Assembly (NCBI GenBank): GCA_017541145.1
Contig: JAFXZT010000150.1
Span: 42,483 to 106,482, forward strand
Direction of reading: 5' to 3'
DNA: 64,000 nt
Source of the DNA: Bacteroidales bacterium
GTDB lineage: Bacteria > Bacteroidota > Bacteroidia > Bacteroidales > UBA3824
The first letter of the stretch is position 1. Each line of letters opens with the position of its first letter. The position numbers and the translations under genes were made by a program. Under the pieces are notes generated by a model. The model saw only the letters and a program-made list of their open reading frames with translations. It searched no databases and was not told the origin of the DNA. Shown here one piece after another: positions 37,131 through 46,700 of this stretch.

Positions 37131-37152
37131 CAAAAACTTTTTTTGAGATATT

Positions 37153-38250
37153 ATGACAGTTCAAGATATTTTATGTAAAGCAATTGATTTAGAGCCTATT
37201 ACCGCAGAGGAAGGCGAATTTTTATTTTACAATGCTTCGCTTGGTGAGCTTTCGTATTGCGCCAACCAAGTAAAGAACAAATTGCGAAAACCGGAAGACA
37301 GAAATTATGTCGGTTGGATTATAGATCGTAACATCAATCTTTCTAATATCTGTATTACGCGTTGCAAATTTTGTAATTTTTCGCGTTCAAAATATTCTGC
37401 GGATGCGTACATCACTTCGATGGACGAGTACAAACAAAAAGTCGGTGAATTGTTTCGTGCCGGCGGTCGTCAGGTTTTGCTTCAGGGCGGGATGTCCAAA
37501 GATTTTGGTTTGGACTTTTATTGTAATTTGTTCTCGTCGCTAAAGAAAAATTTTCCGGGAATTGTGCTTCATGCTCTCGGTCCGGCTGAAATCGCTTTTA
37601 TTTCCAAACAAGCCGGCAAATCTTATTTTGAGACATTGAGTATTCTTCATGATGCCGGACTTGATTCGTTGCCCGGTGCAGGTGCGGAAATTCTTGTGGA
37701 CAGAGTTCGTAAAATTATTTCGCCGGCAAAATGCAGTTCTGACGAATGGCTCGAAGTTATGCATCAGGCTCATGTTCTTAATTTGCCAACTTCTGCTACA
37801 ATGGTTTTCGGACATGTAGAAACTGTACTTGAAAGAATGCAACATCTTGTAAAAATTCGGGAAACACAACAACGCCGTCCTGAAGGCTCAGAAGGCTTTA
37901 TCACTTTTATACCATGGCCATTTTACAGCGAAGGTACTCGATTGGATGCCGAATTGGGTCCGTTCGCAAAAATCTCAGGCGATGAATATGTAAGAATGAT
38001 TGCTATTTCCCGTTTGATTTTAAATAATGTAAAAAATATCCAAGCATCGTGGCTCACCGTCGGAAAAACAATCGGACAGGTTTGTCTGCATTCCGGAGCA
38101 AACGATTTCGGCTCTATCATGATGGAAGAACATGTGGTAAGTGCTGCGGGCGCAAATTATTCTCTCGATAAAAACGAAATGGTAGTTGCTATTCGTGAAG
38201 CCGGTTTTATTCCGCGCCGTAGAGATTCTTCTTATAATTGGGTAGAGTAG
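37153..38250 (+). CDS. mqnC: cyclic dehypoxanthine futalosine synthase
   Basis: MqnC is a radical-SAM enzyme of the futalosine route to menaquinone. The 365-aa protein has the cluster motif CITRCKFCNF (CxxxCxxC), LLQGGMSKDFGLDF, and DSLPGAGAEILVDRVR as in the MqnC/MqnE/CofH group. The family segments FITFIPWPF and GTRLDAE favour MqnC over MqnE. It implies menaquinone-based respiration by the futalosine rather than the classic Men pathway. It is a single gene with a strong terminator just downstream. Confidence 0.88.
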   Translation: MTVQDILCKAIDLEPITAEEGEFLFYNASLGELSYCANQVKNKLRKPEDRNYVGWIIDRNINLSNICITRCKFCNFSRSKYSADAYITSMDEYKQKVGELFRAGGRQVLLQGGMSKDFGLDFYCNLFSSLKKNFPGIVLHALGPAEIAFISKQAGKSYFETLSILHDAGLDSLPGAGAEILVDRVRKIISPAKCSSDEWLEVMHQAHVLNLPTSATMVFGHVETVLERMQHLVKIRETQQRRPEGSEGFITFIPWPFYSEGTRLDAELGPFAKISGDEYVRMIAISRLILNNVKNIQASWLTVGKTIGQVCLHSGANDFGSIMMEEHVVSAAGANYSLDKNEMVVAIREAGFIPRRRDSSYNWVE

Positions 38251-38280
38251 GAGAGTGCTTTTGGTTGTTTTTGTTACAAA

Positions 38281-38325
38281 AAAAACGGTAAACGATGTTT
38301 CAATTGTACATCTTTACCGTTTTTT
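38281..38325. terminator. terminator after mqnC, probably bidirectional
   Basis: AAAAACGGTAAA(C)GATGT (38281-38298) pairs with ACATCTTTACCGTTTTT (38309-38325), with one bulged C. A-runs and T-runs flank both sides. It lies between mqnC (+) and the convergent LD-carboxypeptidase gene (-). Confidence 0.85.
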
Positions 38326-38365
38326 ATTTTTTATGACATTTTATTGTATTTGATACACCTTAATT

Positions 38366-39313
38366 TCAGTCAACACAATCTTCTAAAAGTTTGACAGTAA
38401 GTTCGTTTGTATCCATTTCAACTTTTACTCCTATTGGAAACGTACATCGCGAAGACACATGCCCGAAAGAAAAATACTTTATCGTCGGCACATCAGCCCT
38501 CAGGCAAAACTCATCAATCACATAGTCGAGGGGCAACGAGTCCTTATCTTGAGCTTCGCAGCCTTTCATTTTCCCGAAGATTATACCTTTTATTCCGGAA
38601 AAGTTTATTGAGTTTCTAAGGTGCGTCAACATGCGGTCTATTTTGTAAGGCGGCTCATTTACTTCTTCAATGAACAGTATTTTATTCTTAAAAATGTTTT
38701 CATACTTTGTTCCGATTAAAGTTTCGAGTAAAGTAAGATTTCCTCCAATTAATGTACCTCTGCATTTCCCCGATTTCAAGACAGTTGGCTTTTGCGAATA
38801 TACGTAATCATTTTGCGGCGGTTCATATTCGCACGAAATTATAAATCCTTTTTTGCCGTGCTGAAATATTTGCCACATACTATCTTCGGTATACTTTGTA
38901 GCTTGAGGAACAAGCATCGACGAGTGAAATGTAACAAGCTGTGTTTTTTTGTAAACTGCTAACGAAAGTGCTGTAATATCGGAATATCCGCCCAGAATCT
39001 TTGGGTTTTCCTTTATCAGGTCGTAATCCAAATAATCAAGTATTCTGGAAGTGCCGTATCCGCCCCTCGCGCAGATTATTGCTTTTACATTTTTGTTGTT
39101 AAACATTTTGTTTAACTGAGATGCTCTTTCTACATCGGTTCCAGCAAGGTAGCCGAATTTTTTGCAGATTCCGTCCGCTAACAGCGGCGTAAATCCGGCT
39201 GCTTTTACTTTTTCTGCGCATTGCTCTGCTTGTTTTTCTGTAATCGGACCGGCGGGTGCCACAATTCCGACCACATCTCCTGCGTTAAGATGTTGTGGTA
39301 TCAATGTTTCCAT
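38366..39313 (-). CDS. LD-carboxypeptidase (S66 family)
   Basis: This family removes the terminal D-Ala from murein tetrapeptides during cell-wall recycling, in the cytoplasm. The 315-aa protein has the nucleophile Ser111 in GGYSD and the preceding ARGGYGTSRILD. The expected catalytic Glu lies in LFIEEVNEPPYKIDRM and the His in FSFGHVSSR. No signal peptide is present. Related enzymes include the microcin-resistance protein MccF, so that role is possible but not indicated. A minus-strand -7 (TATCTTTG, 39340-39347) lies upstream. Confidence 0.9.
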   Translation of the reverse strand: METLIPQHLNAGDVVGIVAPAGPITEKQAEQCAEKVKAAGFTPLLADGICKKFGYLAGTDVERASQLNKMFNNKNVKAIICARGGYGTSRILDYLDYDLIKENPKILGGYSDITALSLAVYKKTQLVTFHSSMLVPQATKYTEDSMWQIFQHGKKGFIISCEYEPPQNDYVYSQKPTVLKSGKCRGTLIGGNLTLLETLIGTKYENIFKNKILFIEEVNEPPYKIDRMLTHLRNSINFSGIKGIIFGKMKGCEAQDKDSLPLDYVIDEFCLRADVPTIKYFSFGHVSSRCTFPIGVKVEMDTNELTVKLLEDCVD

Positions 39314-39367
39314 TTGTATTCACATTTGTAAATATATTGCAAAGATATTTAATTTTGTAAAAAATTG

Positions 39368-39398
39368 TTTGGCAACTTATTCTTAATTGCTATTTTTG
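39368..39398 (+). promoter_or_regulatory. Bacteroidota-type promoter upstream of the DUF4294-like gene
   Basis: TTTG (39368-39371) and TATTTTTG (39391-39398) are separated by 19 nt, close to the ideal layout. The transcript would have a leader of about 60 nt before the ATG at 39466. It may also serve ruvA and sprA. Confidence 0.7.
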
Positions 39399-39465
39399 TA
39401 ATTGTTTTATATTAGGATATTTGTGCAATCTTCATAAATTCCTGATTATTTAAGTATAGGGAAAA

Positions 39466-40086
39466 ATGAAAAAAATTTTTTTATGCGTGAGTTTTCTTTG
39501 TTTTGTTGCTATTTGCAATGCTCAGCACATCCTCACTCCCGAAGAGATGAAAGATCCTGAGAGATTCAAGAGAGCTCAAATTGTTCCGGGTAGGATCGAA
39601 AATCCTGATACAATCCTTATGGTAAAACATAATCCGATTGTTATTATGCCGCCGTATGTTTTCTTGAGCAAACGTCAGCAAGAAAAATACAATAAGTTGG
39701 TCTATAATGTTAAAAAAGTATGGCCATACGCAAAACTTATCCGTAAGGTATATTTCGAGCTTGAGGATTCTATTGCAAAAATTCCGACTGAAGAGGAACA
39801 AAAGCAATATGTAAAAGTTATGGAAAAAAAGCTTCGTGCTCAATTTGAGGACGAACTTGTTCGCCTTACGATTACTCAAGGTCGTATTTTGATTAAGCTT
39901 GTGGATCGTGAAACCGGTAGTACTACGTATGAAGTGCTGAAAGAATTGAAAGGCAGTTTTAGTGCTTTTCTTTTTCAAGGTATTGCCAGACTGTTCGGCT
40001 CTAACCTCAAATCTGAATATGATGCCAAGGAAGAGGACAAGATGATTGAAGATATTATTCACCGAATAGAGAACGGTACTTTGTAA
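39466..40086 (+). CDS. DUF4294-like exported protein
   Basis: The 206-aa protein has a signal peptide (MKKIFLCVSFLCFVAICNAQ) and a helical body with YNKLVYNVKKVWPYAKLI and RETGSTTYEVLKELKG, which resemble the Bacteroidota DUF4294 family. The function is unknown. It precedes ruvA and sprA on the same strand (70 bp to ruvA), downstream of a good promoter. This neighbourhood makes a link to the envelope or secretion possible, but that is inference. Confidence 0.78.
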   Translation: MKKIFLCVSFLCFVAICNAQHILTPEEMKDPERFKRAQIVPGRIENPDTILMVKHNPIVIMPPYVFLSKRQQEKYNKLVYNVKKVWPYAKLIRKVYFELEDSIAKIPTEEEQKQYVKVMEKKLRAQFEDELVRLTITQGRILIKLVDRETGSTTYEVLKELKGSFSAFLFQGIARLFGSNLKSEYDAKEEDKMIEDIIHRIENGTL

Positions 40087-40156
40087 CGCCTGAGATTCTT
40101 ACGGATGTAAAAAAATTAATTAATTTGAAAAACTTAAACAGCTATTTGTATATAAC

Positions 40157-40756
40157 ATGTTTGATTTTATTTCTGGATTATTATCTGAACTTACGCCTTC
40201 TTACGCTGTGGTTGAAACCAACGGCATTGGTTGGCTTATTAATATTTCGCTAAATACATATTCGATAATTCAAGGCAAAGACAAATGTAAATTGTATGTT
40301 TGTCATATCGTGAGGGAAGATGCTCAATTGCTTTACGGATTTGCCGACAAAGGCGAAAGAGAAATTTTTAATTTACTTTGTTCTGTTTCGGGCATTGGTC
40401 CCAATACAGCGAGAGTAATTTTGTCGTCGTTGTCGCCGACAGAACTTCAAAACGCAATTCTTGGCGAGGATTCCAAAACAATATCAAAAGTAAAAGGTAT
40501 CGGCGTAAAAACTGCCCAGCGAGTTGTGATTGATTTGAAAGACAAAATCAAGAAAACATCTCTTACCGGAGATTCTTCCGTTGCAATATCGCCGATGCAA
40601 AGTACCAACGAACATCGCGAAGAAGCCGTGGCTGCTCTTGTTATGCTCGGTTATACAAAACAACTTGCCGACAAGGCTGTCGATATGGCTCTCAAACAAG
40701 ATCCGTCGATGTCTACTGAAGTCCTAATTAAATTCGCATTACGAAATGTGAAATAA
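40157..40756 (+). CDS. ruvA: Holliday junction branch migration protein RuvA
   Basis: RuvA binds Holliday junctions and loads RuvB. The 199-aa protein has an N-terminal OB domain (MFDFISGLLSELTPSYAVVE), two helix-hairpin-helix motifs (LCSVSGIGPNTARVILSSLS and ISKVKGIGVKTAQRVVIDLK) and the C-terminal RuvB-binding helices. The length is typical. It lies 18 bp upstream of sprA; ruvA-sprA adjacency is, to my knowledge, common in Bacteroidota. ruvB and ruvC are not in the window. Confidence 0.96.
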   Translation: MFDFISGLLSELTPSYAVVETNGIGWLINISLNTYSIIQGKDKCKLYVCHIVREDAQLLYGFADKGEREIFNLLCSVSGIGPNTARVILSSLSPTELQNAILGEDSKTISKVKGIGVKTAQRVVIDLKDKIKKTSLTGDSSVAISPMQSTNEHREEAVAALVMLGYTKQLADKAVDMALKQDPSMSTEVLIKFALRNVK

Positions 40757-40774
40757 TTTTTATTTCTCCCTACA

Positions 40775-43700
40775 GTGAAAAATTTAAAACGTACCATAGG
40801 ATTTGCGGGAGCATTATCGATTTTTGCAGCTTCGGTTTTTACATCGGGAGCGCAAAATTTCGAGCAGGATAACAATCATAATTCCGGCAATGATTATTTT
40901 CAACGTCCGGCAATTGATAATGATACAGATATTTTGTCAAAAAAAGAAAGACGAAATTCGCCCATCCAACTCAAAGATCCCGAAAATATTACTCAAGAAA
41001 CCGAATACGATTACAAAACCGGTAATTATTCAACTGTTAACAAAGTTGGTGATTTGGAAATTTCGCGACCCGTAGCAGAATCGCGTGAGGCTCACGACAG
41101 TTCGGCAAACAGGCATGAAATGCGCGAATATTGGAAACGCCAAATGATGGAAAATTATGAACACGGCGAGAAAAACCGTTCGGGATTGGAACGTTATCTC
41201 AATCCCCGAATCAATGTGGATTTCCGGGGTTTTGACCGTGTTTTCGGTACAAATGTTATCAATATCAAGCCGCAAGGTTCTATCGACATCACTTGCGGTG
41301 TTGACATCTCAAAAATCGATAATTACACGCTTCCAAAAAAGCAACGTAACGATGTTTCTTTCGATTTTGACCTCGCGATGCAAGTTGGCGTTACCGGTAC
41401 TATCGGCGACAAAATGAAAGTCGCTTTTAATTACAATACCGAATCTACTTTTGAATTTGAAAACGAACAAAAGGTGGAATATGTCGGTCATTCCGACGAG
41501 ATTATTCAGCGTATTGAATTTGGTAACGTGTCAATGCCTTTGAATGGTGACCTTATTACTGGAAGTACTACTTTGTTCGGCGTAAAAACCGATTTGAAAT
41601 TCGGAAAACTTACAGCTTCTGCCGTACTTTCTCAGCAGAAGGGCGAAACCAAATCTATTGAAGTAAATGCCGGAACTGTCAGCAAAGAATTTAGTATTCA
41701 AGCTTCTGATTACGAAGCCAACCGACATTTTTTCCTTAACCATTTTTTCCGTGACAATTACGAACGTGCTTTGGCTAATTTGCCAACCGTAAATTCGGGT
41801 ATTACAATTACTAATATCGAAGTCTGGGTTACCAATTCCAAGCTTTCTACAGATGATACACGAGATGCTGTTGCATTTTTGGATTTGGCTGAACCTGATA
41901 ATATTTACAACACATCAGTCGTTCACAAATCGTCAGGAAATTATCCGGCTAACAATGTAAACACTCTTTACAATACATTGATTACAAATTACAAAGCATT
42001 GCGCGATATCAATTCTGTAACAAGTACATTGTCCGGACGGTTTACTTCGGGAACTGATTTTGAGAAAATCGGTAACGCCCGTAAACTTACCTCTTCCGAA
42101 TTTTCTTTCAATCCGGTTTTAGGTTATGTTTCGTTGAATACATCACTTCAAGACGACGAAGTTTTGGCGGTGGCATACGAATATACTTACAAAGGTAAAA
42201 CTTACAAAGTCGGTGAGTTTAGTTCGGAAATCAATTCGTCGCAAACTTTGATTTTGAAACTTTTGCGCGGAACTTCTTTTTCGCCGGCTCTTCCTAACTG
42301 GGATTTGATGATGAAAAATATTTATTCGCTTTCATCGTATCAAATTAGTCCCGAAGAATTTTATTTGCAAGTAAAATATCAAAACGATAAATCCGGTACT
42401 CTGCTCAACTATCTGAATGTCGGCGATATCGATGGTAAAATGCTTATCAAAGTTTTGAATCTTGATAATTGCAATTCTCAGCTTGAAACTTCGCCCGACG
42501 GAAATTTTGACTTTATCGACGGTATTACAATCAATGCCGAAAAAGGTAGAATTATTTTCCCAGTACTTGAACCGTTCGGAAGTTACCTTCAAGACAAGAT
42601 TAACAATCAGGCTGCATCTGCTCAAATTTGTTACAATTCTCTTTACGATTCTACCAAAACCATCGCAAAGCAAAACGCCGAAAAAGATAAATTTTATATT
42701 ACCGGTAGTTACAAATCAAGTTCCGGTTCTGAGATTTCTCTCAATGCGATGAATATCGAGGAAGGTTCTGTAAAAGTAACATGCGGCGGACTTACTTTGT
42801 CGGAAGGTACGGATTATGTTGTTGACTATCTTTTGGGTACAGTAAAAATTGTAAACGAAAGTATTTTGCATTCCGGCAACAAAATCAATATTACGGTAGA
42901 AAGCAATACCACATTTAATTCCACTACAAAAACTTTGATGGGAACGCATTTGAATTATGCTTTTTCTGACAATTTTAATATCGGCGGTACTATTATGAGA
43001 TTGTCCGAAAAAACTATGACCAACAAAGTTTCAGTAGGTTACGAGCCGATTAAGAATACAATTTGGGGATTGGATGCGCGATATTCTACACCGTTGCCTT
43101 TTCTTACAAGATTGATTGACAAATTGCCGTTGATTTCTACAACTGCCGAATCCCGATTGAGTTTGGAAGGCGAATTTGCGCAATTGTTGCCCGGTCACAG
43201 TCGTAGTGTTGACAAAGCCGGTACTTGTTATATTGATGATTTTGAAGCTGCTCAAACCAAAATCGATGTAAAAAGTGTTTCAAAATGGGTTTTGGCGTCA
43301 ACTCCGTTCGGTACAAAACGTTTTCCGGAAGCTAATTACAACAATGATTTGCGATACGGATACAATCGTGCTTTGTTGTCTTGGTACAGCGTACTTTCAG
43401 ATTTGCAAGGTACAAGTATTTCCAGTTCGGGAATTACACCGCCGAATATTACTCGTGACGATCAGTCAAATCATTATGTAAGAGCTGTCTACGAAAAAGA
43501 AATTTTCCCGAATGCACAATCTATTTCAGGAATTTCTACACAGTTGACAGTTCTTAATCTTGCGTACTACCCTCAGGAGCGCGGTCCTTACAATTTTGAT
43601 GTTAGCGGCGAACCCGGAATTTCTGCCGGTATCAATTCCGACGGTACTCTTAAAAATCCTCAATCCCGTTGGGGCGGTATTATGCGCGAGTTGACTACCA

Positions 43701-46700
43701 CCGATTTTGAAACTTCTAATATCGAATATCTTGAATTTTGGATGCTTGACCCGTTTATTTACGAATCAGAAGATATGGGTGTTGACCTTTATTTCAACCT
43801 CGGACACGTTTCCGAAGATGTTTTGAAAGACGGTCGCAAGAGTTTTGAAAACGGTTTGCCTTTCCCGATGGACGAAACTTACGTGGATACTACAGCTTGG
43901 GGATTGGTTTCCAACAAAACTTTTCTTGTAAATGCTTTTGATAATACCAACGGCGCAAAAGAGTCGCAAGATGTCGGTCTTGACGGTTTGAGTGATGCTC
44001 AGGAACGCGAATTTTTTGTACAGTATTTACGTGATATCGCCGGCAAGTTCGGTACAAATTCTCAAGCATATCAAAATGCTTACAACGACCCGGCTTCCGA
44101 TGATTACCATCATTTCCGTGGCAGCGATTACGACCAATTGATGCTTTCGATTGCCGAGCGTTACAAGCATTACAACGGAACTGAAGGCAATTCGTCCGAT
44201 GTCAGCGACAATTCTTCGTATTCTACAATCAAAGACCGTTATCCCGATGTGGAAGACATCAATTTGGATAATACATTGTCAGAAACAGAATCATACTATC
44301 AATACAAAGTCCACATCAGTCCTTCGGAAATGAAAGTCGGCAACAATTATATTACCGACATCGTGGAATCAAATGTAAAAATGGTAAATGGCGAAAGCGA
44401 AGTTGTAAAGTGGTATCAGTTCAAAATTCCGATTTATGAGCCGGATTCTACTATCGGTACTATTTCAGATTTCAAGTCTATACGTTTTATGAGGATGTTT
44501 CTTACAAATGCCCGCAAAGACATCATTTTGCGTTTTGCCGAGATGAATCTTGTACGCGGTGATTGGAGAAAATATTCATCGTCGATGACCTCAGCAAGCG
44601 AAGTGGTTACCGACAAACAGTATAACGACGGTATTTTGGATATTACAAGTGTTAGCCTTGAAGAAAATGGTTCAAAAACTCCTGTTAATTATCTTTTGCC
44701 GCCGGGTATCGACCGTGAACGCGATTACGAAACCAATCAGATTATTGAGCAAGACGAAAAAGCATTGGCATTGCAAGTTTCTAATCTTCCGGACGGTCAA
44801 GCGGTTGCGGCTTACAAAACTGCTGTTTTGGATTTGAGACAATACAAAAAACTCAAGATGTTTGTTCATGCCGAGGAGCCTTCGGGAGCTGTTCTCAACG
44901 ACAACGATTTGCATGTTTTTGTAAGACTCGGTTCCGATTACAAAGAAAACTATTACGAGTACGAATTGCCTTTGGTTTTAACACCGTCAGGTTATTATCC
45001 CGACGACGATAACGGCAGACTTGCTGTTTGGCCGGAGCAAAATAATGTTGAAATCGTTTTTGAAAATTTGCAACTTGTAAAACAGCAACGCAACAATGCG
45101 TCAAGACTTTCGGGTTCTACAGTTTCTGCTACAATGCCGTTTTCTGTTCAAAACGAAGACGGTTCTATCATTACAATAATGGGTTCGCCGAATATCTCAA
45201 ATATCAAAACAATTATGATTGGTGTTCGCAACCCGTCGCAATCCGATAACAGTCAATACGATGACGGTCTTCCAAAAACTGCTGAAATTTGGGTTAACGA
45301 ACTTCGTTTAACAGATTTTGATGAAGACGGCGGTTGGGCTGCCAAAGGTAAAGCCGAATTGCAAATGGCGGATTTGGCTAATGTAACTTTTTCCGGTTAC
45401 ATCCATACTCCGGGGTTCGGAAGTATTGAAAAACGTGTTTCGGAACGTCATCAGGAAACTGTTTATCAATATGATTTTACTTCGTTGTTGCAACTTGGTA
45501 AACTTTTTAATCCTTCTTACGGAGTTCGAATGCCATTGTATTACGGTTTTTCTGAAAATTATGAACTTCCGAAATACAATCCGCTCGATCCTGATATCGA
45601 ATTGGAAACTACTTTGAAAGATCCGACTTTGTCAAGAGCTGAGAAAAACGAAATTCGTGACCGTAGTATTACTTACGAGCGTCGCAAGAGTATCAATCTT
45701 ACAAATGTTCATGTAGACGGACGCTCCGAAGAAGCTAAAATGGAAGCCAAACTCGAAAAGCAATTGAAGCAGAATCCGAATATCGATCCTGCAAATCCTG
45801 AAAATAATAAGGAATCCGGTAAAAACAAAGAAAAGTCAAAACCGAAACAAAAACCGTTTTACCATATTTCTAATTTTACTGCCGGAGTTGCTTATTCTGA
45901 ATATTTTATGCACAATAGTACGGTACAATCTCAATTGGAAAAAATATTCCAAACTTCGGTTGAGTACAATTATACTTACAATCCGAAAAACTACAGACCG
46001 TTTTCAAGAGCGAAATTCTTAAAATCAAAGAATTTTGCCATTATCAAGGATTTCAACTTTTATTTGTTGCCGACGATGGTTGCCGTTAATGCAAATATCA
46101 ACCGTTCGTATTCTGCGATTCAGTATCGTAACATCAATAGCGATGCTACATATTTGGACCCGTCGTACAATAAAGAATTCCTTTGGAACAGAAATTACGA
46201 ATTGCGTTACAAGTTGTCGCAAAATCTTACATTCAATTTTTCTGCTAACAATCAATCACGCGTAAATCCTGACGGTAAGATTGATTCTTACAGCGAAGAA
46301 CAAAATTATCGTGAACGTGATACTTTGTTTATGAAATTTTTGGATTTAGGTTACAATACCGATTATACTTCTACAATGAAATTCAATTGGCAAACCCCGA
46401 TTAACAAAATTCCGGGTTTCAGATGGACATCGGTTAATGCGATTTATAATGCCGATTACGAGTGGGAGAGAGGTCTTGATGCCGTGGATGTTGCTGCTAC
46501 TTCTACCGAAGACGCTTATACAATTTATCACGGTAATACAATCAACAATTCAGGAATCCTTACGGTTAACGGTAATTTGAATTTTGAGAGAGTGTACAAA
46601 ACTATTCCTTATTTCAAAAACGTGATGAATCGTTTCGGTAAAGACGGTCGTAAAAATGTTAACAATACAAAACAAGAGGTAAATTACTCAAAAGGTAACA

